From positions 1-64,000 of the forward strand of contig CAZKBH010000024.1 in NCBI GenBank assembly GCA_964550795.1: DNA of 64,000 nucleotides, read 5' to 3'. Each line of letters opens with the position of its first letter. Position 1 is the stretch's first letter. Shown piece after piece: positions 17,998-26,149 of this stretch. The notes beneath the pieces are model-generated. The model was not told the origin of the DNA, made no database searches, and saw only the letters and a program-made list of their open reading frames with translations. Source of the stretch: M3007 sp964550795. GTDB taxonomy: Bacteria; Bacteroidota; Bacteroidia; Chitinophagales; Saprospiraceae. The translations under genes were made by a program, and so were the position numbers.

Positions 17998-19284
17998 ATG
18001 CGTAAACTACTGCTCGCGCTCGCATTTTTTGCCCTTGCTTCATCGCAGCTAAAAGCCTCCGTGATCGTCCTGCCGATGGATGAAAAGAACCAGCGCAATC
18101 ATTTGAAGGCTTATGGCATTACTTATTGGATTCTTTCGCAGGGCGCGGAAGCTTGGTGGTTGTTGAATTACCGGGGTGGAAGTTTTGCATTCGCTTATTC
18201 TCCGGCCATTGAAAAGGAATGCAAGACGCGTGACGTGAGTTACGAAGTCATTGCAGATGGCCAATTTGCCAATTTGCAGAATGAAATCCTCGATCCGGAG
18301 GTTAACCAGGATGTTATTAAACTGGAAAAAGCCCCTAAAATAGCGGTTTATTCCCCGGATAAAGACGAAAAAGGCCAAACGATCCAGCCTTGGGATGATG
18401 CCGTGACGCTGGTGTTGACCTACGCGGAAATACCTTACGATTTGCTGTATGATACAGAAGTGTTGCAGGATAAACTTACGGAATACGATTGGCTGCACCT
18501 GCACCATGAGGATTTTACAGGGATGTATGGGAAGTTTTATGCCAGTAACAACGGCCAGCCATGGTATCGCCAGCACGTAAACATGATGGAAACCCTGGCC
18601 CGCCAAAACGGATTTGACAAGGTGAGTCAGCTCAAACTGGCTGTCGCAAAAAAAATTAAGGAATATGTGGTTGGTGGCGGATTTATGTTCGCGATGTGCT
18701 CCGCCACGGATACCTACGACATTGCTTTATCTGCCGAAGGCACCGATATTTGCGCGGCTCCCTTCGACAAGGACCCCACGGATCCCAATTTTCAGTCGAA
18801 ACTCGATTTTTCCAAAACCTTTGCGTTTCACAATTATCAGGTACTCACGGATCCAAGTGTTTACGAGCACTCCACGATTGACAACAGCGAAGTAACGGGG
18901 CGCCGGGTTTCGCCGGAGCAAGACTACTTTACCTTGTTCGATTTTTCTGCCAAATGGGATCCTGTGCCGACTATGCTGACCCAGTGTCATACCCGGACGG
19001 TGAAAGGATTTATGGGCCAGGCCACGGCATTCAACAAAAAATTCATCAAGCCAAACGTCTTGATTATGGGCGAAAACAAGCCCGCCAACGAAGCCCGGTA
19101 CATCCACAATGCTTACGGAAAGGGCTTTTTCACCTTTTATGGTGGTCACGACCCGGAAGATTACAGGCACTATGTGGGAGATCCACCCACGGATTTGAAT
19201 TTGCACCCGAATTCACCGGGATACCGCCTTATTTTGAACAATATCTTGTTCCCGGCGGCCAAAAAGAAGCATCAAAAGACATAG
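17998..19284 (+). CDS. Secreted amidotransferase-fold protein (family often labelled asparagine synthetase B)
   Basis: 428 residues with a signal peptide (MRKLLLALAFFALASS...KAS) and a mature start VIVLPMDEKNQRNHLKAYGITYW. I recall this family in Bacteroidota being database-labelled asparagine synthetase B, but no ATP-pyrophosphatase or N-type glutaminase motif is visible. The YDWLHLHHEDF and VVGGGFMFAMCSATDT segments resemble the class I glutamine-amidotransferase-like fold seen in DUF4159 proteins (compare 53802-54455). The true function is unknown. Convergent with the lipid kinase, with one base between the stops. Confidence 0.65.
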   Translation: MRKLLLALAFFALASSQLKASVIVLPMDEKNQRNHLKAYGITYWILSQGAEAWWLLNYRGGSFAFAYSPAIEKECKTRDVSYEVIADGQFANLQNEILDPEVNQDVIKLEKAPKIAVYSPDKDEKGQTIQPWDDAVTLVLTYAEIPYDLLYDTEVLQDKLTEYDWLHLHHEDFTGMYGKFYASNNGQPWYRQHVNMMETLARQNGFDKVSQLKLAVAKKIKEYVVGGGFMFAMCSATDTYDIALSAEGTDICAAPFDKDPTDPNFQSKLDFSKTFAFHNYQVLTDPSVYEHSTIDNSEVTGRRVSPEQDYFTLFDFSAKWDPVPTMLTQCHTRTVKGFMGQATAFNKKFIKPNVLIMGENKPANEARYIHNAYGKGFFTFYGGHDPEDYRHYVGDPPTDLNLHPNSPGYRLILNNILFPAAKKKHQKT

Positions 19285-19285
19285 T

Positions 19286-20218
19286 TCACAAAACCACCCG
19301 CAAGGCCCGTTCCAACAGTTCAAACTCCACGGGGGTTTCCCCCAGGAATTCGCCGTCGGCCTCCAGCAAGGTTGGGATGCCATCGGTATGTTCCACCCGA
19401 ATGGATCGGGCTTGATGGCCTTCAATTTTGGGGTGACTCAGCAGCGAGCCGTTGTAAAAGCGCGGCGTTTGAATTAGCACTTCCAATTTTGAAATTTTAC
19501 GGGCGAATGTGAGCGCAAACAGCCCATCGTCGGGCACGGCATGGGGCACAAACTGCATTCCTCCACCCGAAAACCTGCAAAGACCGATATTGATGGTGTA
19601 GAAAAAATCCTCCACGGTGTGGCCATCGAAGGTGATCCGCGCCTTGCTGAGTCGGTACGCCGTTAAGTATTGCGCTACTTTCAGCAAGTAATGTGCTTTA
19701 TTCCGAGCAGGTTTTTCCGTCAGTTTTTTTCCGATAAACCCATCATAGGCCATTCCGGCTACGTTGACAAAATAGCGGGAAAGGGTTTGGCCATCGCGCT
19801 GATACCGAACCAAGCCGATGTCTTGTTGCACGGTTTTAAGTTCCAAAAGCCGTTTCAATCGCAGCGCCGGGTTGTCGGGAATGCCATATTGTCGCGCCCA
19901 ATCGTTTCCGGTTCCAAAAGGCAGGAGCGCATAGGTAATCTCCGAGGGCGGCACAAACTGCTGGGAAAAAATACCGTCCACGAGTTCGTGATTTGTACCA
20001 TCTCCACCAATGCCCAGGATATAGCGACCGCCTTTGAGCAGCGCATCTTCGATCAGTCGGGCTGCATGACCTCGATGTTCTGTGAACTGAACCGTGTAGG
20101 CAAAGCCCAGATCCTGCAAAAGCCGTTCAATCTGCGGCCATTGACGTTTTACCGCCCCGCCTCGGGCAGCCGGGTTGGCGATGATATGCCAAAAAGCTTG
20201 GGTTACAGGTGCTTGCAT
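19286..20218 (-). CDS. Diacylglycerol kinase-family lipid kinase
   Basis: 310 residues starting MQAPVTQAFWHIIANPAARGG. The nucleotide-binding GIGGDGTNHELV motif is at 69-80, with a downstream GTGNDWAR segment, both hallmarks of the DAGK catalytic domain (YegS/DgkB type). It phosphorylates diacylglycerol or a related lipid at the inner membrane. Other start codons exist upstream, but the Asn-Pro core is correctly placed from this ATG. Confidence 0.93.
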   Translation of the reverse strand: MQAPVTQAFWHIIANPAARGGAVKRQWPQIERLLQDLGFAYTVQFTEHRGHAARLIEDALLKGGRYILGIGGDGTNHELVDGIFSQQFVPPSEITYALLPFGTGNDWARQYGIPDNPALRLKRLLELKTVQQDIGLVRYQRDGQTLSRYFVNVAGMAYDGFIGKKLTEKPARNKAHYLLKVAQYLTAYRLSKARITFDGHTVEDFFYTINIGLCRFSGGGMQFVPHAVPDDGLFALTFARKISKLEVLIQTPRFYNGSLLSHPKIEGHQARSIRVEHTDGIPTLLEADGEFLGETPVEFELLERALRVVL

Positions 20219-20268
20219 GCAGGAGGCAAATGTAGAACTCGGGCGGCAAGATTTTCGGGCAAATCTTT

Positions 20269-20276
20269 TACCTTTG
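20269..20276 (+). promoter_or_regulatory. TAnnTTTG promoter element for the small antitoxin-like gene
   Basis: TACCTTTG, ending 14 bases before the start codon at 20291, implying a very short or absent untranslated leader. Confidence 0.6.
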
Positions 20277-20290
20277 TAAAAAATGAAGCT

Positions 20291-20521
20291 ATGCAAGCCA
20301 TTGAAACAACCGCAGAAATTGATCAATCAGGAAATTTAAAACTCCTGACACCGCTCCGACTGCGCAACCAAAAAGTCAGGGTAATCATTTTGCTGCCAGA
20401 AGGTGACGATATAGATGACAAGTCTTGGCTCCTTGCAATTCAAAACCCTGCGTTTGATTTTTTGAATGAGCCGGAGGAAGACATTTACACCATTCAAGAT
20501 GGTAATCCGATCAAAAATTAA
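20291..20521 (+). CDS. Small antitoxin-like protein, apparently without its toxin
   Basis: 76 residues: MQAIETTAEIDQSGNLKLL...VRVIILLPEGDD...PEEDIYTIQDGNPIKN. The N-terminal beta hairpin and acidic tail resemble small antitoxins that precede PemK/MazF-type toxin genes in Bacteroidota and cyanobacteria. In such pairs the toxin usually starts at or just before this stop, but the overlapping frame here encodes nothing toxin-like and the ileS leader follows. Probably an orphan. Confidence 0.65.
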   Translation: MQAIETTAEIDQSGNLKLLTPLRLRNQKVRVIILLPEGDDIDDKSWLLAIQNPAFDFLNEPEEDIYTIQDGNPIKN

Positions 20522-20529
20522 GAACATTG

Positions 20530-20559
20530 TTTGGCTTGTAAGCCTTTTTCTTACCTTCG
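20530..20559 (+). promoter_or_regulatory. Candidate ileS promoter
   Basis: TTTG (20530-20533), 18 bases, then TACCTTCG (20552-20559), one base from TAnnTTTG. Transcription would start near 20566 and give a leader of about 150 bases before the ileS ATG. Confidence 0.5.
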
Positions 20560-20606
20560 CCCCATGTTTCAATTCATCATTTCCGACGGTATTATTATTC
20601 GCCAGT

Positions 20607-20683
20607 GTTTGCACACCTGACGCGGTAAGGCTGTTTGGAAAAACAGAAACCCCGGCTGGTGTGCAAACTAGCCGGGGTTTTTT
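20607..20683 (+). promoter_or_regulatory. ileS leader: terminator-like hairpin with competing upstream pairing
   Basis: An intrinsic terminator-like stem (20649-20657 with 20670-20678, then six Ts) ends 33 bases before the ileS ATG. Its loop (20658-20668, ggtgtgcaaac) is the exact complement of 20607-20617 (gtttgcacacc), so an alternative 11-bp helix can form that competes with or pseudoknots the terminator. This is the layout of transcription attenuation. It could simply be the terminator of the upstream small gene. Confidence 0.55.
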
Positions 20684-20715
20684 GATTGGAAGCTTTGACA
20701 AAACTACACTACAGC

Positions 20716-23700
20716 ATGTACCGCGAATTCAAACACCTAAACCTCCCCGCCATAGACGCTGAAATCCGCCAATTTTGGGAGGATGAAAGGATTTTTGAAA
20801 AATCCGTCGAGCAACGCCCCGAGGAAAACGCCTTCGTATTTTATGAAGGCCCACCTTCTGCCAATGGCAAACCCGGCATCCACCACGTGATGGCCCGCAC
20901 GGTGAAAGACCTTTTTTGCCGTTACAATACCCTCAAAGGCTTCCGAGTAGCCCGAAAAGGCGGCTGGGACACCCATGGCCTGCCGATTGAATTGCAGGTG
21001 GAAAAAGAACTGGGGATTACCAAGGAAGACATTGGCAAAAAAATCTCGATTGAGGAATACAACGCCGCCTGCCGCAGCACCGTGATGCGCTACAAAGATC
21101 TCTGGGAAGACAAAACCCGGCGCATGGGCTACTGGGCAGATTTGGACAATCCCTACATCACGTTCGAAAATAGCTACATCGAAACGGTGTGGTACCTGCT
21201 CAAACGGCTGTACAACAAACAAACTGCTGATGGCCAGTCCTTTTTGTACAAAGGATTCACCATTCAGCCCTTCAGCCCGGCAGCGGGTACGGGCCTCAGT
21301 TCGCATGAATTGAATATGCCGGGAACCTATAAAGAGGTGACCGATATTTCAGCGGTGGCGATGTTCCGGGTAGTTAGAAACGCTGATTCTGAAAAACTTT
21401 TTGACTCCGAGGACGAAGATGTTCGCATCCTCGCCTGGACGACTACGCCCTGGACTTTGCCCTCCAACGTGGCCCTGACCGTCGGCCCGAAAATCGAGTA
21501 TGTGAAGGTTAAAACCTTGAGTCCGTACACTGGAGCGCCCGTTAGTGTCCTGTTGGCAAAGGCCCGGTTAGCCGGATATTTCAATGCCGAGGACGAAAAT
21601 CAAGATTTTGATTCATTCAAGGTCGGCGATAAAAAACTGCCCTATCAAATCGCTCAAGACGGGATAAAAGGAAAAGACCTGCTGGGTATCCGGTACGAGC
21701 AATTGCTTCCCACACCGGCTGCCTCCACCCCCGAGCTTGAAGCCAAAGCCTTCTGCGTTATCCCCGGCGACTGGGTCACGACCGAAGATGGCACGGGCGT
21801 GGTACATACGGCGCCTTATTTTGGTGCGGATGACTTCCGAGCTTGCAAAGCGGCGGGTATTCCTTTCATTGGATTGCCAAATGACAAAAATGCCGAGCTG
21901 CCTTTTCCTTTGGTGGACCGCCAGGGGAAGTTTGTGGATGAGGTGCCGGAGTTTGGTGGACGCTACGTAAAAGCGGAGTATTATCCGGAGGAGGTTCAAA
22001 AAGAGAAAGATTTCAAACCGACGGATTTATTGGTTTCGCTGCGTTTGAAGGAAGACAACAAGGCCTTTAAGGTTGAAAAATACAAACACACCTATCCACA
22101 CTGTTGGCGTACGGATAAGCCCGTGTTGTACTACCCGCTGGATTCCTGGTTTGTGCGGGCATCTGCGGCAAAGGAACGTTTGGTGGAACTGAATAAAACC
22201 ATCCATTGGCACCCGGAAAGCACCGGGTCTGGTCGTTTTGGCCAATGGCTCGACAACCTGCAGGACTGGAACCTGAGCCGCTCGCGGTATTGGGGTATTC
22301 CGCTGCCGATTTGGCGGACAGAAGATGGGGAGGAGGAGATCTGTATTGGCTCGGTGATGGAGCTGCGGGAAGAGATGGAGAAAGCACGGGCCGCCGGGTT
22401 TGGCCCCACCCCTAGCCCCTCCCCGGGGGGGGAGGGGGACTTGCACTCGAACACTTTTGTGACTACGGGTGACCTTGGTGCAGAGAATGTTGAGGGGGAC
22501 GGATTCCGTGGGGATTGGTTCAAAACAACCTCGCCCGGGCGTTGGAAGGTGCTCAAAGATTTTGCCCGTGGAATGCGCAAAAGCCAAACTGCCGGTGAAG
22601 CCGCAATGTGGGAAATCCTTCGGGACAAACAGGTGGATGGGACCAAGTTTCGTCGCCAGCACGCCATCGAAGATTTCATTGCCGACTTTGTAAGCCTTGA
22701 GCACAAGTTGGTGGTTGAAGTAGATGGCACGATACACGATTTTCAGCAAGAACACGACCAAATGCGCACCGAACTGCTTCAAGCGGTAGGTTTTGAGGTC
22801 GTGCGCTTCAAAAATGAAGAAATCCTTGGCAATAAGTACCAGGTCATGGACAAATTACGGGTCATATTAAAAAACCGCAAGCAAGAATTAGCGAATACAC
22901 AAACCAACCCTCAAGGTCCAACTAACTCCAATCCGAATACACAAACCAACCCACAAGGTCCAACAGATAACAAGCCGATTGCACAAACCAAGTCCCCCTC
23001 CCCCCCATGGGAGGGGTTAGGGGAGGGGTTCGACCTCCACCGCCCATTCATAGACGAGATCGTCCTAATCTCCCCCTCCGGCCGACCCATGTACCGCGAA
23101 ACCGACCTCATTGACGTGTGGTTCGACTCGGGTGCTATGCCATACGCCCAATGGGGATTGGACTACGAAAAACTAAAAAACGGCGATGACAAACCTTTCA
23201 AATCGCCGTTTGAGGTAGCTTACCCTGCCACGTTTATCGCCGAGGGTGTAGACCAAACTCGGGGCTGGTTTTATACTTTACACGCCATTGCTGGCATGAT
23301 TTATGACTCCGTTGCATTCAAAAATGTAGTGTCAAACGGCCTTGTTTTGGACAAAAACGGCGAAAAAATGTCCAAATCCAAGGGAAATGTGGTGGATCCA
23401 TTTGCAACCCTCGCGGAATTCGGGGCGGATGCCACACGCTGGTACATGATGTCGAACGCCAACCCATGGGACAACCTGAAATTCGACACGGGCGGCATTC
23501 TCGAAACCCGCAACAAGTTGTTCGGCACACTCTACAACACCTATAATTTCTTTGCGCTTTACGCCAATCTCGATGGTTTCAAGCACGACGAGTTCAATGT
23601 GCTGCCTTACGAAAAACGCAGCGAACTCGACCGTTGGGTCATCTCCAAACTCTATTCCCTTGTAGCCGACTACCGCGCTGCGATGGACGATTACGACGTG

Positions 23701-24843
23701 ACCAAAGCTTGCCGCGCCATCGAAGATTTTGTGGATGAACACCTGAGTAACTGGTATGTGCGCCTTTCTCGCCGCCGTTTCTGGAAAACATCTCCAAACA
23801 CAGATTCAGATTCCCAAGACTCAACACAAACCCAAGAAAATGCTCGGGGTAAGTCCCCCTCCCCCCATGGGGAGGGGTTAGGGGTGGGGTCCGACAAAAC
23901 AGCCGCTTATCAGACCCTTTTTGAGTGTTTGATGGTCACAAACCAACTCATGTCTTCCGTTGCGCCGTTCTTTTCCGACTGGATGTACCGGAACCTGAGC
24001 GCACCCATCAAGGACGTAGCCAAGGCGAAAAACACGCCCCTTCGCCATGATTCCGTGCATCTCGGCGACCTCGTGCAGGTGGATAATTCCAAAATTGACA
24101 AGGCGCTGGAGAAACGTATGGACTACGCCCAGCGGATCTGTTCCCTGGCTTTGAGCATCCGAAAAAAAGAAGGATTCCGGGTGCGCTTGCCCCTGCAAAA
24201 AATTCTGCTCCCGGTACTGGATACAGCCTTTATTGCGGAAGTGGACGGCGTGAAAGATTTAATTCTTTCAGAAATCAATGTGAAAGCCCTGGAGTACGTC
24301 ACAGACGCATCGGGTTTGTTGAAAAAAGGCGCAAAAGCCAATTTCAAAACACTCGGCGCAAAACTTGGCAAGGACATGAAGGACGTTGCCGCGATCATCG
24401 CCAAATTTACCAACGACGATATCTCGGCACTCGAAGCATCCGGCGAATTTAAGGTCAGCGTGATGGGTACAACTTACTCCATCACCCCTGAAGACCTCGT
24501 CATAACGACCGAAGACCTGCCTGGATGGAAAGTGGCTTCGGATGGGGAACTCACCGTTGCCCTCGACGTGCACATGAACGAGGAGCTCCTGGCCGAAGGC
24601 ACTGCCCGCGACTTGGTGAGCGTCATTCAAAAACTTCGCAAGGACAATGGGTTTAACGTCACCGACCGCATTGCGGTGCACATTGAGCGGCACCCGGCGA
24701 TTGAACTGGCGGTATTACAGTTTGCTTCGTACATCCAGGAAGAGGTGCTGGCAACCTCGTTGGCACTATCGGATCTCGTATCAGGAGAAGCCGTAGAATT
24801 AAACGATGACGTGACTTTGAAAATAGAAGTAGCGGTGGTTTGA
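20716..24843 (+). CDS. ileS: Isoleucyl-tRNA synthetase with in-frame DUF559 insertion
   Basis: 1375 residues from ATG 20716; relatives are about 1100-1150. Class I synthetase charging tRNA-Ile. The ATP-site region is PPSANGKPGIHHVMART and the KMSKS loop is GEKMSKSKGN (about residue 884). Residues about 563-771 are not synthetase: a repeat-encoded PSPSPGGEGDL, a complete DUF559 domain, Gln/Thr/Pro-rich tandem repeats, then PSPPWEGLGEGF. Normal sequence resumes at LHRPFIDEIVLISPSGRPMYRETDLIDVWFDSG in the catalytic domain. A second insert (about 1027-1060) carries a solo copy of the same repeat. Both inserts keep the frame, so the enzyme is presumably functional. Confidence 0.95.
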   Translation: MYREFKHLNLPAIDAEIRQFWEDERIFEKSVEQRPEENAFVFYEGPPSANGKPGIHHVMARTVKDLFCRYNTLKGFRVARKGGWDTHGLPIELQVEKELGITKEDIGKKISIEEYNAACRSTVMRYKDLWEDKTRRMGYWADLDNPYITFENSYIETVWYLLKRLYNKQTADGQSFLYKGFTIQPFSPAAGTGLSSHELNMPGTYKEVTDISAVAMFRVVRNADSEKLFDSEDEDVRILAWTTTPWTLPSNVALTVGPKIEYVKVKTLSPYTGAPVSVLLAKARLAGYFNAEDENQDFDSFKVGDKKLPYQIAQDGIKGKDLLGIRYEQLLPTPAASTPELEAKAFCVIPGDWVTTEDGTGVVHTAPYFGADDFRACKAAGIPFIGLPNDKNAELPFPLVDRQGKFVDEVPEFGGRYVKAEYYPEEVQKEKDFKPTDLLVSLRLKEDNKAFKVEKYKHTYPHCWRTDKPVLYYPLDSWFVRASAAKERLVELNKTIHWHPESTGSGRFGQWLDNLQDWNLSRSRYWGIPLPIWRTEDGEEEICIGSVMELREEMEKARAAGFGPTPSPSPGGEGDLHSNTFVTTGDLGAENVEGDGFRGDWFKTTSPGRWKVLKDFARGMRKSQTAGEAAMWEILRDKQVDGTKFRRQHAIEDFIADFVSLEHKLVVEVDGTIHDFQQEHDQMRTELLQAVGFEVVRFKNEEILGNKYQVMDKLRVILKNRKQELANTQTNPQGPTNSNPNTQTNPQGPTDNKPIAQTKSPSPPWEGLGEGFDLHRPFIDEIVLISPSGRPMYRETDLIDVWFDSGAMPYAQWGLDYEKLKNGDDKPFKSPFEVAYPATFIAEGVDQTRGWFYTLHAIAGMIYDSVAFKNVVSNGLVLDKNGEKMSKSKGNVVDPFATLAEFGADATRWYMMSNANPWDNLKFDTGGILETRNKLFGTLYNTYNFFALYANLDGFKHDEFNVLPYEKRSELDRWVISKLYSLVADYRAAMDDYDVTKACRAIEDFVDEHLSNWYVRLSRRRFWKTSPNTDSDSQDSTQTQENARGKSPSPHGEGLGVGSDKTAAYQTLFECLMVTNQLMSSVAPFFSDWMYRNLSAPIKDVAKAKNTPLRHDSVHLGDLVQVDNSKIDKALEKRMDYAQRICSLALSIRKKEGFRVRLPLQKILLPVLDTAFIAEVDGVKDLILSEINVKALEYVTDASGLLKKGAKANFKTLGAKLGKDMKDVAAIIAKFTNDDISALEASGEFKVSVMGTTYSITPEDLVITTEDLPGWKVASDGELTVALDVHMNEELLAEGTARDLVSVIQKLRKDNGFNVTDRIAVHIERHPAIELAVLQFASYIQEEVLATSLALSDLVSGEAVELNDDVTLKIEVAVV
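22404..23028 (+). mobile_element. In-frame DUF559 module with inverted terminal repeats inside ileS
   Basis: Imperfect inverted repeats of about 39 bases bound the module: 22404-22442 (cccca..cccctccccggggggg..) and 22990-23028. Between them lies a DUF559 domain (22549-22880) with the family's recognisable elements: RKSQTAGEAAMWEILR, KFRRQ, DFVSLEHKLVVEVDG..H and GFEVVRFKNEE. DUF559 has a restriction-endonuclease-like fold related to very-short-patch repair nucleases. After it come two tandem copies of a QTNPQGPT-encoding unit. Similar repeat-bounded DUF559 genes are known as dispersed elements; being embedded in an essential gene is unusual. Confidence 0.8.
23851..23889 (+). repeat. Solo copy of the DUF559-module terminal repeat in ileS
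   Basis: Nearly identical, and in the same orientation, to the right end of the DUF559 module (22990-23028): aagtccccctcccccc atgg ggaggggttagggg. It is preceded by a short ACACAAACCCAAG tract like the tandem repeats of the large insert. It is translated in frame as KSPSPHGEGLGVG. Confidence 0.88.
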
Positions 24844-24847
24844 TGAA

Positions 24848-24919
24848 TTTAAAAGGGCAGTTTTGGTCGTTGAATGCGTCCTATCAACCGCAATCAACGG
24901 CTGAAACTGCCACTTTTTT
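24848..24919. terminator. Probable bidirectional terminator between ileS and tcdA
   Basis: An imperfect long inverted repeat (aaaagggcagttttggtcgttga... with ...tcaacggctgaaactgccactttt), T-rich on the plus strand end. The right arm encodes the C-terminal residues of the convergent tcdA product. Confidence 0.6.
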
Positions 24920-25660
24920 GATATTTCCCGCAACCTCCCGCACGACCACACTCGCCATGTGCAAGCCAAAAAGCGCCGGGATGTATGAGCTTGTCCCGTA
25001 AAACGATTTTTTAAATTTGCTGCCGTCGGTCATCATCATGTGCTCCTTGCTGACCAGTTCGGAGGAAAAAACGACCGTAACCCCGCGCCAAACACCCTTG
25101 CGTTTCAGTCCCTTGCGTACTTGTTGGGCGAATGGACAATTGAAGGTTTCTGAAAGGTCTGCCACTTGTACTTTGGAAGGATCCAGCCTTCCTCCGGCAC
25201 CCATACTGCTGATAATCCGTACTCCTTTTTGCTTACAGGCTACGATGACATACTGCTTGGGTTGTATGGAATCAATGCAATCAAAAATATAGTCGAAGTC
25301 GTTGGTAATCAGACTTTTGACGGTTTCCGGGTTGATAAACTCATCTCGAATATTAAGATTGAGCTCCGGGTTGATGTCTTGCATTCGTTCGGCCATGACC
25401 GCCGTTTTGCGTTTGCCAACGGTGCTGTGTAAGGCCGGAAGTTGGCGGTTGGTATTACTCAAATCCACCGTGTCGCCGTCCACAATGGTCATGTTTCCAA
25501 CCCCTGCGCGGGCCAGAAATTCGGCAGCGAAACTGCCCACGCCACCCAGGCCAATCACCATGACCCGCAGGTTTTTTAGCCGTTCCAAAACAGCGTCACC
25601 CAAGAGGATTTCTGTGCGTTGAAGCCAGGGTGGGGAGCTGTACTCATCTTCAAGATTCAT
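24884..25660 (-). CDS. tcdA: tRNA threonylcarbamoyladenosine dehydratase
   Basis: 258 residues, ThiF/E1-like fold. The nucleotide-binding GLGGVGSFAAEFLARAG begins near residue 37, followed by VDGDTVDLSNTNRQ and FDCIDS, typical of TcdA/CsdL. It converts t6A37 in tRNAs to the cyclic ct6A form using ATP. The neighbours are unrelated housekeeping genes. A TATTTTTG promoter element lies 22 bases upstream. Confidence 0.93.
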   Translation of the reverse strand: MNLEDEYSSPPWLQRTEILLGDAVLERLKNLRVMVIGLGGVGSFAAEFLARAGVGNMTIVDGDTVDLSNTNRQLPALHSTVGKRKTAVMAERMQDINPELNLNIRDEFINPETVKSLITNDFDYIFDCIDSIQPKQYVIVACKQKGVRIISSMGAGGRLDPSKVQVADLSETFNCPFAQQVRKGLKRKGVWRGVTVVFSSELVSKEHMMMTDGSKFKKSFYGTSSYIPALFGLHMASVVVREVAGNIKKVAVSAVDCG

Positions 25661-25682
25661 GCTGTAATGCGTATTTTGGCCG

Positions 25683-25690
25683 CAAAAATA
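25683..25690 (-). promoter_or_regulatory. TAnnTTTG promoter element for tcdA
   Basis: TATTTTTG on the minus strand, 22 bases before the tcdA start codon. Confidence 0.55.
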
Positions 25691-25774
25691 TGCTTTAAAA
25701 AACTTCAGACAGCCTCATTATGACAGCACGCTTGTTCGCTGCACAAAAAGCAGCGCTACTTCAAACATTTTTAA

Positions 25775-26143
25775 ATGGATAGTGCACCTCAAAACATCTA
25801 CAACCCGGAATTTGTCGAACAATTATTTTCGCAAATGAGCGGCACCTATGATCAGATGAACACGATTACTTCTTTCGGCTTTTCCGTTCGTTGGAGGAGA
25901 CAATGTACGGCTGCGCTGCATTTGCAACCCGCGCCCTACCTGTTCTACTTAAAAAGGGTGATTCCAAAATTGGGAAAACTATTCCTCGGGAATCCCGAAA
26001 CTTATCGAATGCTCGGGGTTTACACAGAATTGTTTAAAAACAGCCAACAGGCCAGAAAAACGTTTGAACGAGCCGGATTCGAGGTGCAATACCTTCATTT
26101 TTTTGCTGGTTGCGCAAGCGGGATTTATGGCAAAAAGCATTGA
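25775..26143 (+). pseudogene. Class I SAM methyltransferase remnant with internal deletion
   Basis: 122 residues. The N-terminus NPEFVEQLFSQMSGTYDQMNTITSFGFSVRWRRQ is the start of a UbiE/COQ5-type methyltransferase. The C-terminus (YLKRVIPKLGKLFLGNPETYRML... FERAGFEVQYLHFFAGCASGIYGKK) is the end of the same family. The central S-adenosylmethionine-binding core (glycine-rich loop and following strands, roughly 100 residues) is missing, with the join near residue 52. The frame stayed open, but the protein cannot bind the cofactor, so this is a probable pseudogene. It sits 6 bases before rfaE2. Confidence 0.72.
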
Positions 26144-26149
26144 TAAAAC

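Noticed and set aside
20560..20716. T-box riboswitch upstream of ileS
   Set aside because: No T-box consensus or specifier-loop layout can be recognised; recorded only as a generic attenuator candidate.
22404..23028. Intein in ileS
   Set aside because: No Cys/Ser at the left junction, no His-Asn before a Cys/Ser/Thr at the right junction, and no splicing blocks; the ends are nucleotide inverted repeats instead.
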